From: Phycisphaerales bacterium
GTDB taxonomy: Bacteria > Planctomycetota > Phycisphaerae > Phycisphaerales > UBA1924
Direction: 5' to 3'
Length of the DNA stretch: 64,000 nucleotides
Assembly (NCBI GenBank): GCA_029260495.1
Contig: JAJDDD010000017.1
Span: 1-64,000 of the forward strand
In this document: one piece after another, positions 29,608 through 38,800 of the stretch
How the letters are laid out: every line of letters begins with the position of its first letter
Numbering within the stretch: the first letter of the stretch is position 1
Translations under genes and position numbers: made by a program
Notes under the pieces: model-generated
What the model saw: the letters and a program-made list of their open reading frames with translations, nothing else
Told to the model about the DNA's origin: nothing
Database searches by the model: none

Positions 29608-31967
29608 GCGCTCACCCCGGGCGCCCGCAGCCGGGAAAAGAGCCGCCGACGCGACGGGCTGGATGTAATCGCGTGGCTGAAGAATCGCGCCATCACTGTT
29701 TCCATCAGCGCGACAACAAGAGCAGCGAGCAAGAGCGGGAAGCTCACCGGCGAGCGCTCTTCATCCGCGATGGAAGCAAGCCCGCGCGAGGCTTCTGACT
29801 CGTCATCAATCCACTCGATTGAGCCGGCTGACGCGCCGCTGGTTGCGAGCCATGCTTGAATGGTGGCTTCGGCCTGCACGTCTGTACGTCCGGCGTCTGC
29901 ATCTGCATTGACCGCGACAAGCCCGCGCGCAGCGCCCGAGCCATCCACGGCGCGATAAAGCCCGGCGAGTCTCGCGGCTGTCTCCGCTCTGCCGCCGGCG
30001 TCAATCAGGATGGACTCAAGATTCGCGCCGGTTTCAGCGGTCGGCAACAGCTCAGCGGACCGAGACGGAGCTGTGGGAAAGGCGCCTGCCCGCGTTGTCC
30101 ATCCCCCCTGCGCGCTGCCCACACCCTGCCTGAGCAACTCCTGCATCAAAGGCACCATTAATGGTTTGGCTGGGAGGTTCGTCCACGAAAGCGTCGGGGC
30201 GGATGCGACATAGACCACCAACCCGCGACTTTCAGCCTGAAGACGAGCGCTCGCGCCAGGCTCTGCGCCTTGTTGCGAGTCCTGATCACTCGGTTGGTTC
30301 ACTCGCGCTGCGCTATCTTCTTTTACGCGCGGCTCAACTCCACCTGCGATGATCCAGGCGGACCCGTCAGCCAACCGCACCAGTTCGCTCGCGCCGGTTG
30401 CTTCGCCATCAATCGCGAGCGTCTTGAAGACGCGGACCGGACCGGCGAGATCTTTAAGCTCCTCACGAATATGCGCCAGCGCCAAACTGAGTGGCTGATC
30501 GGCAGCGAGTGTGATCGGGGCTTCAAACTCACTCGCTTCGCGCGCGAGGCGCCAGGAGAGGCCAAAGGCTCGCGCCATTTCATCGGGCCATAAATGCACT
30601 GTCGGCTCTGTCGGTGGAAAGACAACCACAAGCCCGCCGCCTTCAACAAACCGCCCCAGCCGATCCCAGCCGGAACCATCGACCAAATCAGGGCGAATCA
30701 CAAAGACTGCGCTCACTGCGCTCAATGAAGGCGCATCAATCGAAGCGGGATCGATCGAGATCGGCTCGACTGCCGCCGAACGTGTTGGATCAAGCGCCAG
30801 GCGAAGCCAGTCGGCGGGGTCGAGTCGATCCACACTAGGCGCCGCCCCGAAGCGACGCCGGGCGATAATCCCAACGCGCAGCGACTCGCGCACAGTGACA
30901 GGCGCTCTTCGGATGTTGTCCCCAATCACCGCGTCGCGATCAATCGTCGCTTCAATCGCTACAGATGATCCACTCTCCGTCGCTGACGTCGCAGCGGCGC
31001 CCATGTCCACGATCATCGACGTTGTCGCTTCGGACTGTCCCGGCGCCCAGCGCACAACCGTCTCGGTGGCGGGCCAGACGACACCCGCTCGTCCTGAAAC
31101 AGCCCGAGCCTGCACGGTGGTCGCATCGGGCTGCGCCACAGCGGCGCCGGTGCGCCGAAGCGCAACGCGCACGGTTTGCGGCGCCCTTCCATTGCCGCCT
31201 GTTTCACCCGTCACTACGACGCTGCGCAACGGCGTGACGTCGACCACCTGCACATTCCCAGGCGCCGACTGCCTCGGACGAGGCGCGAGAACTCGAACCT
31301 CGGACAACTCGCCAAAAACGGGCGGGAGCGGTGCGCCGGCGTCAGCAGAGCCAGTTAGAAAATCAGAGAGAATCGCAACCACCGCTCCTGAACCTGCATC
31401 CTCATCTTCGCTGCCAAGCTCCGCCCGCAGACGATCCAGAGCGCCGTTGAGATCCATCGCGGCGTCGGTGGCGTCAATGTCATCAACCAGTTGCCGAACT
31501 GCTGCAAGGTCTGTTGAAGCGGGAACCACCGTGGCGCTCGCCGGGGCGCCGAGCGTGACCAACCCAACGCGATCCGAAGCGCCGAGGGATGCGATGATCT
31601 GCCGCGCTGCGTTTTTGTGACGCTCAAGTGCGGATTGACCGGATTCATCCGTCACGGTCGAAGCGAGCCCATTATCAACAAGCAGGTAAACAGTGCGAGC
31701 CGATCCACCCCCGAGCGCGCCGGCGCGTTCGAGGATAGGACGTGCGATCGCAAGCGCCAAGAGTAAGACAACCAAGCATCGCGCTGCGAGCAGAAGAAGC
31801 TGTTCAAGAGTCAGTCGCCGGCGCTGTTTGCGGTACGCTTCGATGACAAAGCGCATCGCGCCCCACATGATTGGCTTGCGCTTCCTGCGAAAGAGCAGAT
31901 GAATGATGATGGGAATCGCCACGCACGCGATCCCCGCGATCCCAAGCCCAAGGTGCAGCAGCGTCAT
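29604..31967 (-). CDS. BatA-like membrane protein with degenerate vWA domain
   Basis: This is a 787-residue protein. The N-terminus is the BatA motif region: a first membrane helix, then IHLLFRRKRKPIMWGAMRF, the helical RRLTLEQLLLLAARC segment and a second helix (to about 80). A vWA-like domain follows with VDNG at D98; the residues expected to complete the metal site (normally DxSxS) read DNGLAS, so metal binding is probably lost. The C-terminus has another membrane helix (VSFPLLLAALVVALMETVM). ATG 31967 was chosen because it overlaps the DUF58 stop as ATGA, and an extension to 32036 would overlap that gene much further. Confidence 0.88.
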   Translation of the reverse strand: MTLLHLGLGIAGIACVAIPIIIHLLFRRKRKPIMWGAMRFVIEAYRKQRRRLTLEQLLLLAARCLVVLLLALAIARPILERAGALGGGSARTVYLLVDNGLASTVTDESGQSALERHKNAARQIIASLGASDRVGLVTLGAPASATVVPASTDLAAVRQLVDDIDATDAAMDLNGALDRLRAELGSEDEDAGSGAVVAILSDFLTGSADAGAPLPPVFGELSEVRVLAPRPRQSAPGNVQVVDVTPLRSVVVTGETGGNGRAPQTVRVALRRTGAAVAQPDATTVQARAVSGRAGVVWPATETVVRWAPGQSEATTSMIVDMGAAATSATESGSSVAIEATIDRDAVIGDNIRRAPVTVRESLRVGIIARRRFGAAPSVDRLDPADWLRLALDPTRSAAVEPISIDPASIDAPSLSAVSAVFVIRPDLVDGSGWDRLGRFVEGGGLVVVFPPTEPTVHLWPDEMARAFGLSWRLAREASEFEAPITLAADQPLSLALAHIREELKDLAGPVRVFKTLAIDGEATGASELVRLADGSAWIIAGGVEPRVKEDSAARVNQPSDQDSQQGAEPGASARLQAESRGLVVYVASAPTLSWTNLPAKPLMVPLMQELLRQGVGSAQGGWTTRAGAFPTAPSRSAELLPTAETGANLESILIDAGGRAETAARLAGLYRAVDGSGAARGLVAVNADADAGRTDVQAEATIQAWLATSGASAGSIEWIDDESEASRGLASIADEERSPVSFPLLLAALVVALMETVMARFFSHAITSSPSRRRLFSRLRAPGVSA

Positions 31968-32956
31968 CCGGTTTTGCTCCGTTTGATGCGCGCATTGCGC
32001 TTGGCGACAAAGGCTGCGAGCGTTGGCCCGAGCCAATCATGCGTACAGACGCGCATATCATCAAAGCTGAAGCTGCGCGAAATTTTTCTCACCTGAGCGG
32101 CGTGCTCTTGGAATGCTTCGAGGTAATCCTTGCGAATCGCCCGCGGATCAAGCTGAATCCGCCCTTCGCCTTCGAGCCCTTCGAATGGGGCTGCATCGCG
32201 GAAGTCGAACTCCTCTTCCTGTTTGTCCACCACTCTGCACACGATCACATCATGGCGCCGATGTTTGCACCGCGCCAGGGCTGTGCGAATTTGCTCCGGG
32301 TCTGTGTAAAAATCGCTGATGATCGTAATCAAGCATCGATTGTTCAGTTTCGCCAATGTCAGATCGACAACGCGGGGCAGGTCTGTCTCCGCTTCCACCG
32401 GATGCGCTGAGAGCGCTTCGACGATTTGGCGCCACTGTCCCTGCTGGCTCGATCGCCGGACCATGGCGCGGACGGAGTCGGCAAAGACCGTCACACCGAC
32501 GCGATCGCCCTGTCTTAATGACAGATGGCTGAACGCCGCTGCGAGCGCTGTCGCGTGGTCAAACTTTGTCCACTCCAGCTCTCCGCGCGGGCCGACCTTG
32601 CGCCCCGCTCCCGAGGCTTCCTGAAACATGCGCGAGCCGAACGCCATCGAGCCGGATGAATCCACCAGAATCACCTGATCAAGGTTTGTCTCCTGCTGAT
32701 ACTGCTTCAGATGCAGCTTGTCCGAGCGTCCGAAGACTTTCCAATCAAGATGGCGAATGTCATCGCCCGCGACGTAAGGCCGATGCTGAGCAAACTCGAC
32801 AGAGAACCCCTGATAAGGCGAGCGATGCATCCCGCTCATCACGCCTTCAACAATATGCTTGGCGCGCAGCTCAAAGGAGCCCAGCCGGGCCAGCGTCCGG
32901 GGATGCAGGTACGTCGTCGCGTCGATGCGATCTGCTTGTGTCGAAGCGTCAGCCAC
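31964..32956 (-). CDS. DUF58 family protein with vWA-like domain
   Basis: This is a 330-residue cytoplasmic protein. The DUF58 signature VEFAQHRPYVAGDDIRHLDW (52-71) is complete, followed by KVFGRSDKLHLKQY and a vWA metal site D99-S101-S103 (LVDSSGSMAFGS). DUF58 proteins are encoded next to MoxR ATPases and are thought to be their partners in maturing target complexes. The start is GTG at 32956, 39 bases after the moxR stop. The stop overlaps the BatA-like start by ATGA. Confidence 0.93.
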   Translation of the reverse strand: MADASTQADRIDATTYLHPRTLARLGSFELRAKHIVEGVMSGMHRSPYQGFSVEFAQHRPYVAGDDIRHLDWKVFGRSDKLHLKQYQQETNLDQVILVDSSGSMAFGSRMFQEASGAGRKVGPRGELEWTKFDHATALAAAFSHLSLRQGDRVGVTVFADSVRAMVRRSSQQGQWRQIVEALSAHPVEAETDLPRVVDLTLAKLNNRCLITIISDFYTDPEQIRTALARCKHRRHDVIVCRVVDKQEEEFDFRDAAPFEGLEGEGRIQLDPRAIRKDYLEAFQEHAAQVRKISRSFSFDDMRVCTHDWLGPTLAAFVAKRNARIKRSKTG

Positions 32957-32995
32957 AAAGATTCGCCTGGAGAGGTTGGTCAGCAGCAGAAGAAC

Positions 32996-34066
32996 TCACC
33001 GCATCACCGCGTCCAGATCACGGGCGCTCCCGTCCACCTTAATTTCCTCGAGCAAGCGATCCACAACATCATCCGTGGTCACGTTGTCCGCTTCCGCATT
33101 GAAGTTTGTGATGATCCGATGCCGCAGCACTGGCGGAGTCACCGCGCGAACATCTTCAGGGGTCACATGAAAACGCCCGTTCAAGACTGCGTGGGCCTTG
33201 GCGCCGAGGATTAAGTACTGGCTCGCCCGCGGGCCGGCGCCCCAGCCAAGGTAATCCTGCACAATCTGGGGCTTGGGTGTTTCCGCGGTGTGCTCCTTGA
33301 TCCGCGTCGCGCGCACAATCCGCAGCGCGTAGCGAATCACATGATCCGCAGCCGGCGTCTGACGAATCAACTCCTGCACGCGAAGAACATCTTGTCCGGT
33401 CAGCGCTGAAGTGACCTCCGCCTCATGCGCGCCCGTCGTCCGCCGGATGATTTCCAGCTCCTCTTCTTCGTTCGGATAGCTGATCAGAACATTGAACATG
33501 AAGCGATCAAGCTGCGCCTCAGGCAACGGATACGTTCCCTCCTGCTCGATCGGGTTCTGCGTCGCGAGCACAAAGAAGGGAACAGGCAGCACATGCCGAA
33601 CACCGCCCGCGGTCACCTGACGCTCCTGCATTGCTTCAAGGAGCGCCGCCTGCGTCTTTGGCGGCGTCCGGTTGATCTCATCGGCCAGAATCACATTCGA
33701 AAAGATCGGACCCTTCACGAACCGAAGCTCCCGCGCGCCCGTCGTCTTGTCTTCTTCAATCACCTCTGTGCCGGTGATGTCACTCGGCATCAGATCCGGC
33801 GTGAACTGAATCCGAGAGAATCCCAGACTGAGTGTTCGCGCGATCGTCGAGATGAGCAGCGTCTTGGCGAGCCCGGGCACGCCGACCACCAACGCATGCC
33901 CGCCGCAGAACATCGTGATGAGCAGTTGCTCGACGACCTCATCCTGCCCGACGATCACCTTGCGAATTTCTTCGCGCAGCTTCTCGAAGGCCTGACGGAC
34001 CTCGTCCACCGCCTGTTCGGGTTCGACGGCCTTGACCTGGGACTTGGAAGTAAGCGGATCGGGCAT
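32996..34066 (-). CDS. MoxR-family AAA ATPase
   Basis: This 356-residue AAA+ ATPase has Walker A GVPGLAKT (62-69) and Walker B VILADE with D129 and E130, followed by INRTPPKTQ (sensor region) and ATQNPIEQEGTYPLPEAQLDRF. MoxR proteins act as chaperones in maturation of metal-cofactor or membrane complexes, usually together with a DUF58/vWA protein as here. ATG 34066 has a strong GAGGAGAT eight bases upstream, which rules out the longer frame to 34147. It is the first gene of the leftward block that extends to 19619. Confidence 0.95.
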   Translation of the reverse strand: MPDPLTSKSQVKAVEPEQAVDEVRQAFEKLREEIRKVIVGQDEVVEQLLITMFCGGHALVVGVPGLAKTLLISTIARTLSLGFSRIQFTPDLMPSDITGTEVIEEDKTTGARELRFVKGPIFSNVILADEINRTPPKTQAALLEAMQERQVTAGGVRHVLPVPFFVLATQNPIEQEGTYPLPEAQLDRFMFNVLISYPNEEEELEIIRRTTGAHEAEVTSALTGQDVLRVQELIRQTPAADHVIRYALRIVRATRIKEHTAETPKPQIVQDYLGWGAGPRASQYLILGAKAHAVLNGRFHVTPEDVRAVTPPVLRHRIITNFNAEADNVTTDDVVDRLLEEIKVDGSARDLDAVMR

Positions 34067-34402
34067 CGGTTCTATCTCCTCGCCGGAAGTGTCGTCATCT
34101 GTTGATCTGTCGTAGCGGTGCGAAACGTTGCACGATCGCGGGAACATTCTTCATCGGGTCAAAACGCTCTTTTGTGTATCGGTTTACGCATCATTGAACG
34201 TTTCAGACCGGCCTCAAACGATGCGCGGGCAGCCTCCGATCGCTGCCACGCCTCGCCCGAGTTGGATCATACCGCCCGACCCTCCCGGAGATTCTCCATT
34301 CCTGCTCACAAGCTGCATCGGAGGCGTCAATCTTCACAAATGCAGCAAGGGATTGTGTCCGCAGGGGATCAATATGAGACTCCCAGCGTATTCTTGATGC
34401 TC
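34067..34402. other. Divergent intergenic region between moxR and mutM
   Basis: These 336 bases should contain promoters in both directions. An 8-bp inverted repeat is visible: GAAACGTT at 34122-34129 and AACGTTTC at 34197-34204, separated by 67 bases; the half-site core AACGTT is itself palindromic, so it could bind a regulator. I see no clear -35/-10 pair with good spacing and no gene here. Confidence 0.5.
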
Positions 34403-35257
34403 ATGCCCGAACTTCCCGAAGTCGAAACCGTCCGCCGCTCGCTTGAGCGCTCGCTAGTCAATCTGGCAGTTGCGTCCGTCTCCATTCGCCGGCCTGACAT
34501 CATCACCGGCAAACAAACCCCCCGCGCCCTCCTCTCCGGGGCGCGTCTCACAGACTTCCGCCGGCACGGCAAGCAACTCGCCATCACCGCTGACAATGGC
34601 AGAACCCTCTGCGTTCACCTTGGCATGACCGGCCAGCTCATCCACCTCGCCGCCGGCGATCGCGCCCCACGTCCTGACCACATTCACATGATCTGGCGGC
34701 TGAGCCAGCCTGGCGCCGCCCGATCATCCGCCGGCCGGCTCATATTTCGTGATCCCAGACGTTTTGGCGGAATCTGGACCTTTGACTCGCTCGACGAGCT
34801 CCTTGAAACACGCTGGAGCAAGCTCGGGCCCGACGCCGCCCGAATCACCGCACCCCAGCTCCGGTCACGCCTCGCCCATGCGAATCGACCCCTCAAAGCA
34901 GCTCTCCTCGATCAAACCCTGATCGCAGGACTCGGAAATATTTACGTTGATGAAGCCCTCCACAGCGCCCGCCTCGCCCCCCAGACGCCCGCCAGAGATT
35001 TCATCACGCATGATCCAGACGCTCCTGTGCTGCTCGCTCGCGCCATCCGGGCCACACTCGCACATGCTCTCAAAGCTGGCGGCTCCACCATCCGCGACTA
35101 CACCAGCGCCGACGGCGAGGAGGGCAGCTTCCAGACCCAGCACGCCGTGTACGGCAGAGGTGAGGCCCCCTGTTTCTCCTGCGCCACGCCCCTCGTGAAA
35201 ACCACGATCGCCCAGCGAACCACCGTCTACTGCCCGATATGCCAACCTGGAGGATGA
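34403..35257 (+). CDS. mutM: Formamidopyrimidine-DNA glycosylase
   Basis: MutM removes oxidised purines (8-oxoG, Fapy) from DNA and nicks the backbone. All hallmarks are present in 284 residues: N-terminal MPELPEVE (catalytic Pro and Glu after Met removal), HLGMTGQL, FRDPRRFG, LIAGLGNIYVDEAL, and a C-terminal zinc finger with CFSC and CPIC. ATG 34403 puts the catalytic proline at position 2, which fixes the start; an ATG six bases earlier would bury it. The gene stands alone with promoter space on its left and the RNA-like gap on its right. Confidence 0.96.
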   Translation: MPELPEVETVRRSLERSLVNLAVASVSIRRPDIITGKQTPRALLSGARLTDFRRHGKQLAITADNGRTLCVHLGMTGQLIHLAAGDRAPRPDHIHMIWRLSQPGAARSSAGRLIFRDPRRFGGIWTFDSLDELLETRWSKLGPDAARITAPQLRSRLAHANRPLKAALLDQTLIAGLGNIYVDEALHSARLAPQTPARDFITHDPDAPVLLARAIRATLAHALKAGGSTIRDYTSADGEEGSFQTQHAVYGRGEAPCFSCATPLVKTTIAQRTTVYCPICQPGG

Positions 35258-35830
35258 AGCGGGGTGTTCACCACACGGAGAGTGTCTTCCGCCATACTTG
35301 TTCACACTGCGTCTGTGCGCTCACGCAAAGGAGACGCCAGTGATTCCGCGATTGGTCTTACACCCTTTCGTTAAGAAGAGTTAAAGGAATATGTTGTAGT
35401 AGTATGCCCTGTCGATTCGTGGATATGTATTGGCGACAGCTCTAACTACAGACATCAAAGGGTGTTAGAACAACCCATCTTCGGGGGGCACCTGTTAATA
35501 GCGGGTCGGCCGCTAGCCGCGAATGTCGGCTGGGGCGCACAAATCAGGTGGTCCCCGGAAAATCCACCATGATTTACGACCAGCGGCCGAGCGTGCCAGC
35601 TTGGTTTTCCACATCGAGTCCACGGACCGGGAGACAGGCAGTCGAATACCCGAACAAAACCCTTTCTTATTCTTTCATACGCCAATCAGGGGAACATGTG
35701 CGGGTCGCGCGGGTCTGATTCAGGAGCCGATTCGTTTCTCGGCTCCCGCCGCCCAACGCGGAGTATGCTTGGGACAGGCGGAGCGCCACACGCCGACGCC
35801 TGATAATCCACAGAGGGATGCTGACTCATT
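35258..35830. other. 573-base intergenic region with strong RNA-like structure
   Basis: No credible coding frame fills this gap. Several nested inverted repeats lie between 35359 and 35597 (annotated separately). A perfect 8-bp hairpin, GGAGCCGA/TCGGCTCC with an 8-base loop, lies at 35723-35746, about 85 bases before the next start codon. Between about 35640 and 35690 there is a pyrimidine-rich stretch (CCCTTTCTTATTCTTTC) that could end a transcript. The remaining ~100 bases on the left show nothing. Confidence 0.6.
35359..35597 (+). ncRNA. Candidate structured RNA with an enclosed three-way junction (family unknown)
   Basis: Two domains can be folded by eye. Domain 1: ACACCCTTT (35360-35368) pairs with AAAGGGTGT (35457-35465), enclosing CTGTCG/CGACAG (35409-35414 with 35434-35439). 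Domain 2: GGCAC (35487-35491) pairs with GTGCC (35593-35597); inside it TCGGCCGCT (35506-35514) pairs with AGCGGCCGA (35582-35590); inside that, hairpin AGCCG/CGGCT (35515-35519 with 35527-35531) and an 11-bp hairpin (35541-35551 with 35564-35575, one bulged A at 35569) form a three-way junction. No match to tmRNA, RNase P, SRP RNA, 5S, 6S or a riboswitch I know. The strand is uncertain; plus is assumed because both flanking genes are plus. Confidence 0.5.
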
Positions 35831-38800
35831 ATGACCCGGACGTTGTTGGTCTCCATCGCGGGAATCGTGCTGGGCGTCGCCCTGTTCATGCTCATGCTGC
35901 GCAGCTGCTCAACTGAGAGTGTGGAGACCTCCCGCAACACCAACTTCACCTCCGAGGTGGAATCCAGCGGTCGTCAGCGTCCCAGCGTCCAGCCATTCAC
36001 CTTCAGCGCCCGGCGCCAGAGTCTGCTTGGATCTGACCGACGCGGACCATCCGTTTCCGAACAACTTGAACATCAAGCGACCGGCTACCGCGCAGACACC
36101 ACACAGTTCGCATCCCGATCGAGAGCGGAGGAATCCCGCCAGCTTGAGCAGGATGAACGCAGAGCGCGGATCGATGCTCTTCGAGCTGAACGAATCGCTG
36201 AACGTGAACGCAGAGCTGAGCAGCGCCGTGAGGAAGTCGCCAAGCTCACTGAGCGAAATAAGGAGCGCGTCGCCCGGCGCGCCGCCCAGCGATCACCGAC
36301 ACAGGGCAGCAACATCGGCGTGCGCACGCCGCAGCTCGCGAGCACGTCGCGCCAGCCAGGGGATGCCGTCACGGATCCAGATATTTACGAGATCCGCAAT
36401 CGCTTTCAGGAGCATCTTGCAGATCAGATTGTTTCTTCTTCATCTCGATCACGCTCTCGCTCTGATTCGGGCGCCGCTGAGGGCGACGCCAACAACGCAG
36501 ACAGCAATGGACAAGGTCAGGAGTCTGATTCCGCTGGCCCGGGCAGCTCCGCCGGCGCGGCGTCGGGTGCTCAAGGCAATGGGTCCGGCTCGACTCGGGG
36601 CCCCGAGCTTCCGGGTCAGTCCGGCGGCGGTGGCGGCAGCGGCGGCGGCAACTCCGGCCCCGCGGCTGGGAATGTCGCTCCACCTGCCAACAACATTCCC
36701 GATCCAACCTTTGCGTCCGGACTGGGCTCAACTGGTTTCGGGAGCGGCGGCCTCTTCGATCCCTCCCCGTTCGAGGACAACCCCATCGACAACGGATTTC
36801 CTCCAGGCACAGGCCAGCCGCCCGTCGACACCGGAGGCGGCGGTCTTGACGCCCCCGACGACCTTCCGCCTGACATTGAAATCCCCATCGATCCCGATCC
36901 CGCGGTCATCGCGCGCTGGGCGCCTGTTGAGGTTGACGGGTGTGCCGATCTTCAGGACTTTCGCACCGCGGACCTCTACCTCGGCTTCAATGATCCCGCA
37001 CTTGTTCTCGTCGTCACCGCGGACCCTGCACTGGGCGGCCTGCGCATCGACGGCGGAACATTCTTCCAAGACACTTCCGACTTCGGATCCAACGGGCCGG
37101 CGAATCCGGGGCTCCTTGCCTTTGCTCCATGTCTCGCTGCTGACAGCTTCCTGACGCTTGGCGACGCGACGCCCAACTTTACTCCCGGATTCACTCCGGA
37201 CCCCAACGACTGGGGCGAGACGCTTTCAGCCATCTGGTTCACTATCGAAGGCGCCGCTGCGATTCCTGAGCCAACACTTTTTGATGACGGCAGGCTTTAC
37301 GTCCGCGTCGCGCGCATCACCACCGGCGGCGACAATGTCACTGTGCAGGGCGCGCTGCTCGTCAACTTCATCAACCTCGCCAACGGCGGCAACGGCGCCG
37401 AGTTTGTTCCGATTGAAAACTGCGATGATTGCTGGGATGGCGCGACCGGCGGCTCAACGCTGGCTGAGCTTGAGTCCATCGGCACACTTTCCTCGCCTCG
37501 CATTCCGGGCGGCGCGACGACCACCGGCGTCGTCACACTTTCCGCCCCGGCGCCCCCTGCCGGCGCTCGCATCGTGCTTCGATCCAGCGACCCCGACATC
37601 GCGCAGGTTCCACCCAGCGTGAACATTCCCGGCGGGCGCGACAGCGTCACCTTCCAGATCACAACCTTCGAAGTCGATTCGCGCCGCGCTGTCACCATCA
37701 CCGCTTTTGCAGACGCTGCGCAGGAATCGTTCGAGCTCATCGTCCTCCCTCGCGGCGTCGCGACGCTCACCTTCAATCCGCCAACGGTCCTCGCCGGCGC
37801 CGTCACCACAGGCACAATCACGCTTGACGGCCCCGCTCCTGAAACCGGCCTGGTTGTCAATCTCATCCGCAACGCCAACAGCGCCCCAGTTGCCGCGCCT
37901 GCAACGCTTGCGTTTGCGCCGGGGCAGATCTCGAAGATGTTCCAAGTGAAGACAACCGCTGCACAAGTTGCGGGCGATGTGACACTCCTCGTCGGGCCCG
38001 CAAGCTCCGCCGGCGCTACTGCGTTCGGCAGCTTCGTGATCGAGTCCGCACGCATCGGCGATCTCAACGGCGACGGTGTTGTCAACGGCGCTGACCTCGC
38101 CAGCCTGCTCGGCTCATGGGGACCGTGCCCACCGGCGCCCACACCATGCCCAGCCGACTTCAACGGCGACGGCGTCGTCAACGCGCGCGATCAAGCCTAC
38201 CTGCTCGGCTCATGGGGCGAGCCTCCAGCTGATGACGACCCTGATGATCCCGACGATGACGACGACACCGGCGCGCTCGCCATCGCGCGATGGATTGAAA
38301 TAGACAACTCCTCGTGCGAAGACCTCCAGAGCTTCCGCACCGCTGACCTCTATCTCGGCTTCGTCAATGAAAACGCAGCGCCTGTCATCAACTCCAGCCT
38401 TGAAGCGGGAATCACTGTCGTCAATGGCGCCTTCTTCCAGGCGCCAACATTGGAGCTTGGCGGCAATCGTCCGCCCCCGCCGGGCACAGCAAGCTTCTTC
38501 CCCTGCACGCCTTTCGATAGTTTCCTGACCATCTCCGGACTCAACCCACTCTTCACACCAGGCGGCGCGCCGGACGTCAATGACTGGGGCCCGACACTCA
38601 TGGCTGAGTGGACCACGTTCGACATCGGTGGAATCCAGTCTATTCAGGATCCCGCCAGGTTCGGCGACGATCGCTTCTATCTCTGGATCGGCCGCTTTAC
38701 CGCAGAATCCGCTGCCACCATCTCAGGCCAGCTCACCGTCTTCGCTGGGATCAACGCGGGAGTCATCAATGTTCCAGCCTGGACGCAGGTCTTCAGCCGG

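Noticed and set aside
35359-35597. Assignment of the folded region to tmRNA, RNase P RNA, SRP RNA, 5S rRNA, 6S RNA or the GEMM riboswitch
   Set aside because: The conserved cores of these families are absent (tRNA-like ends, RNase P core, SRP tetraloop, 5S loops and the GEMM core were checked by eye on both strands).
35455-35685. Small minus-strand frame of 76 codons over the RNA candidate
   Set aside because: No RBS, no family-like sequence, and it crosses the paired elements of the structured region.
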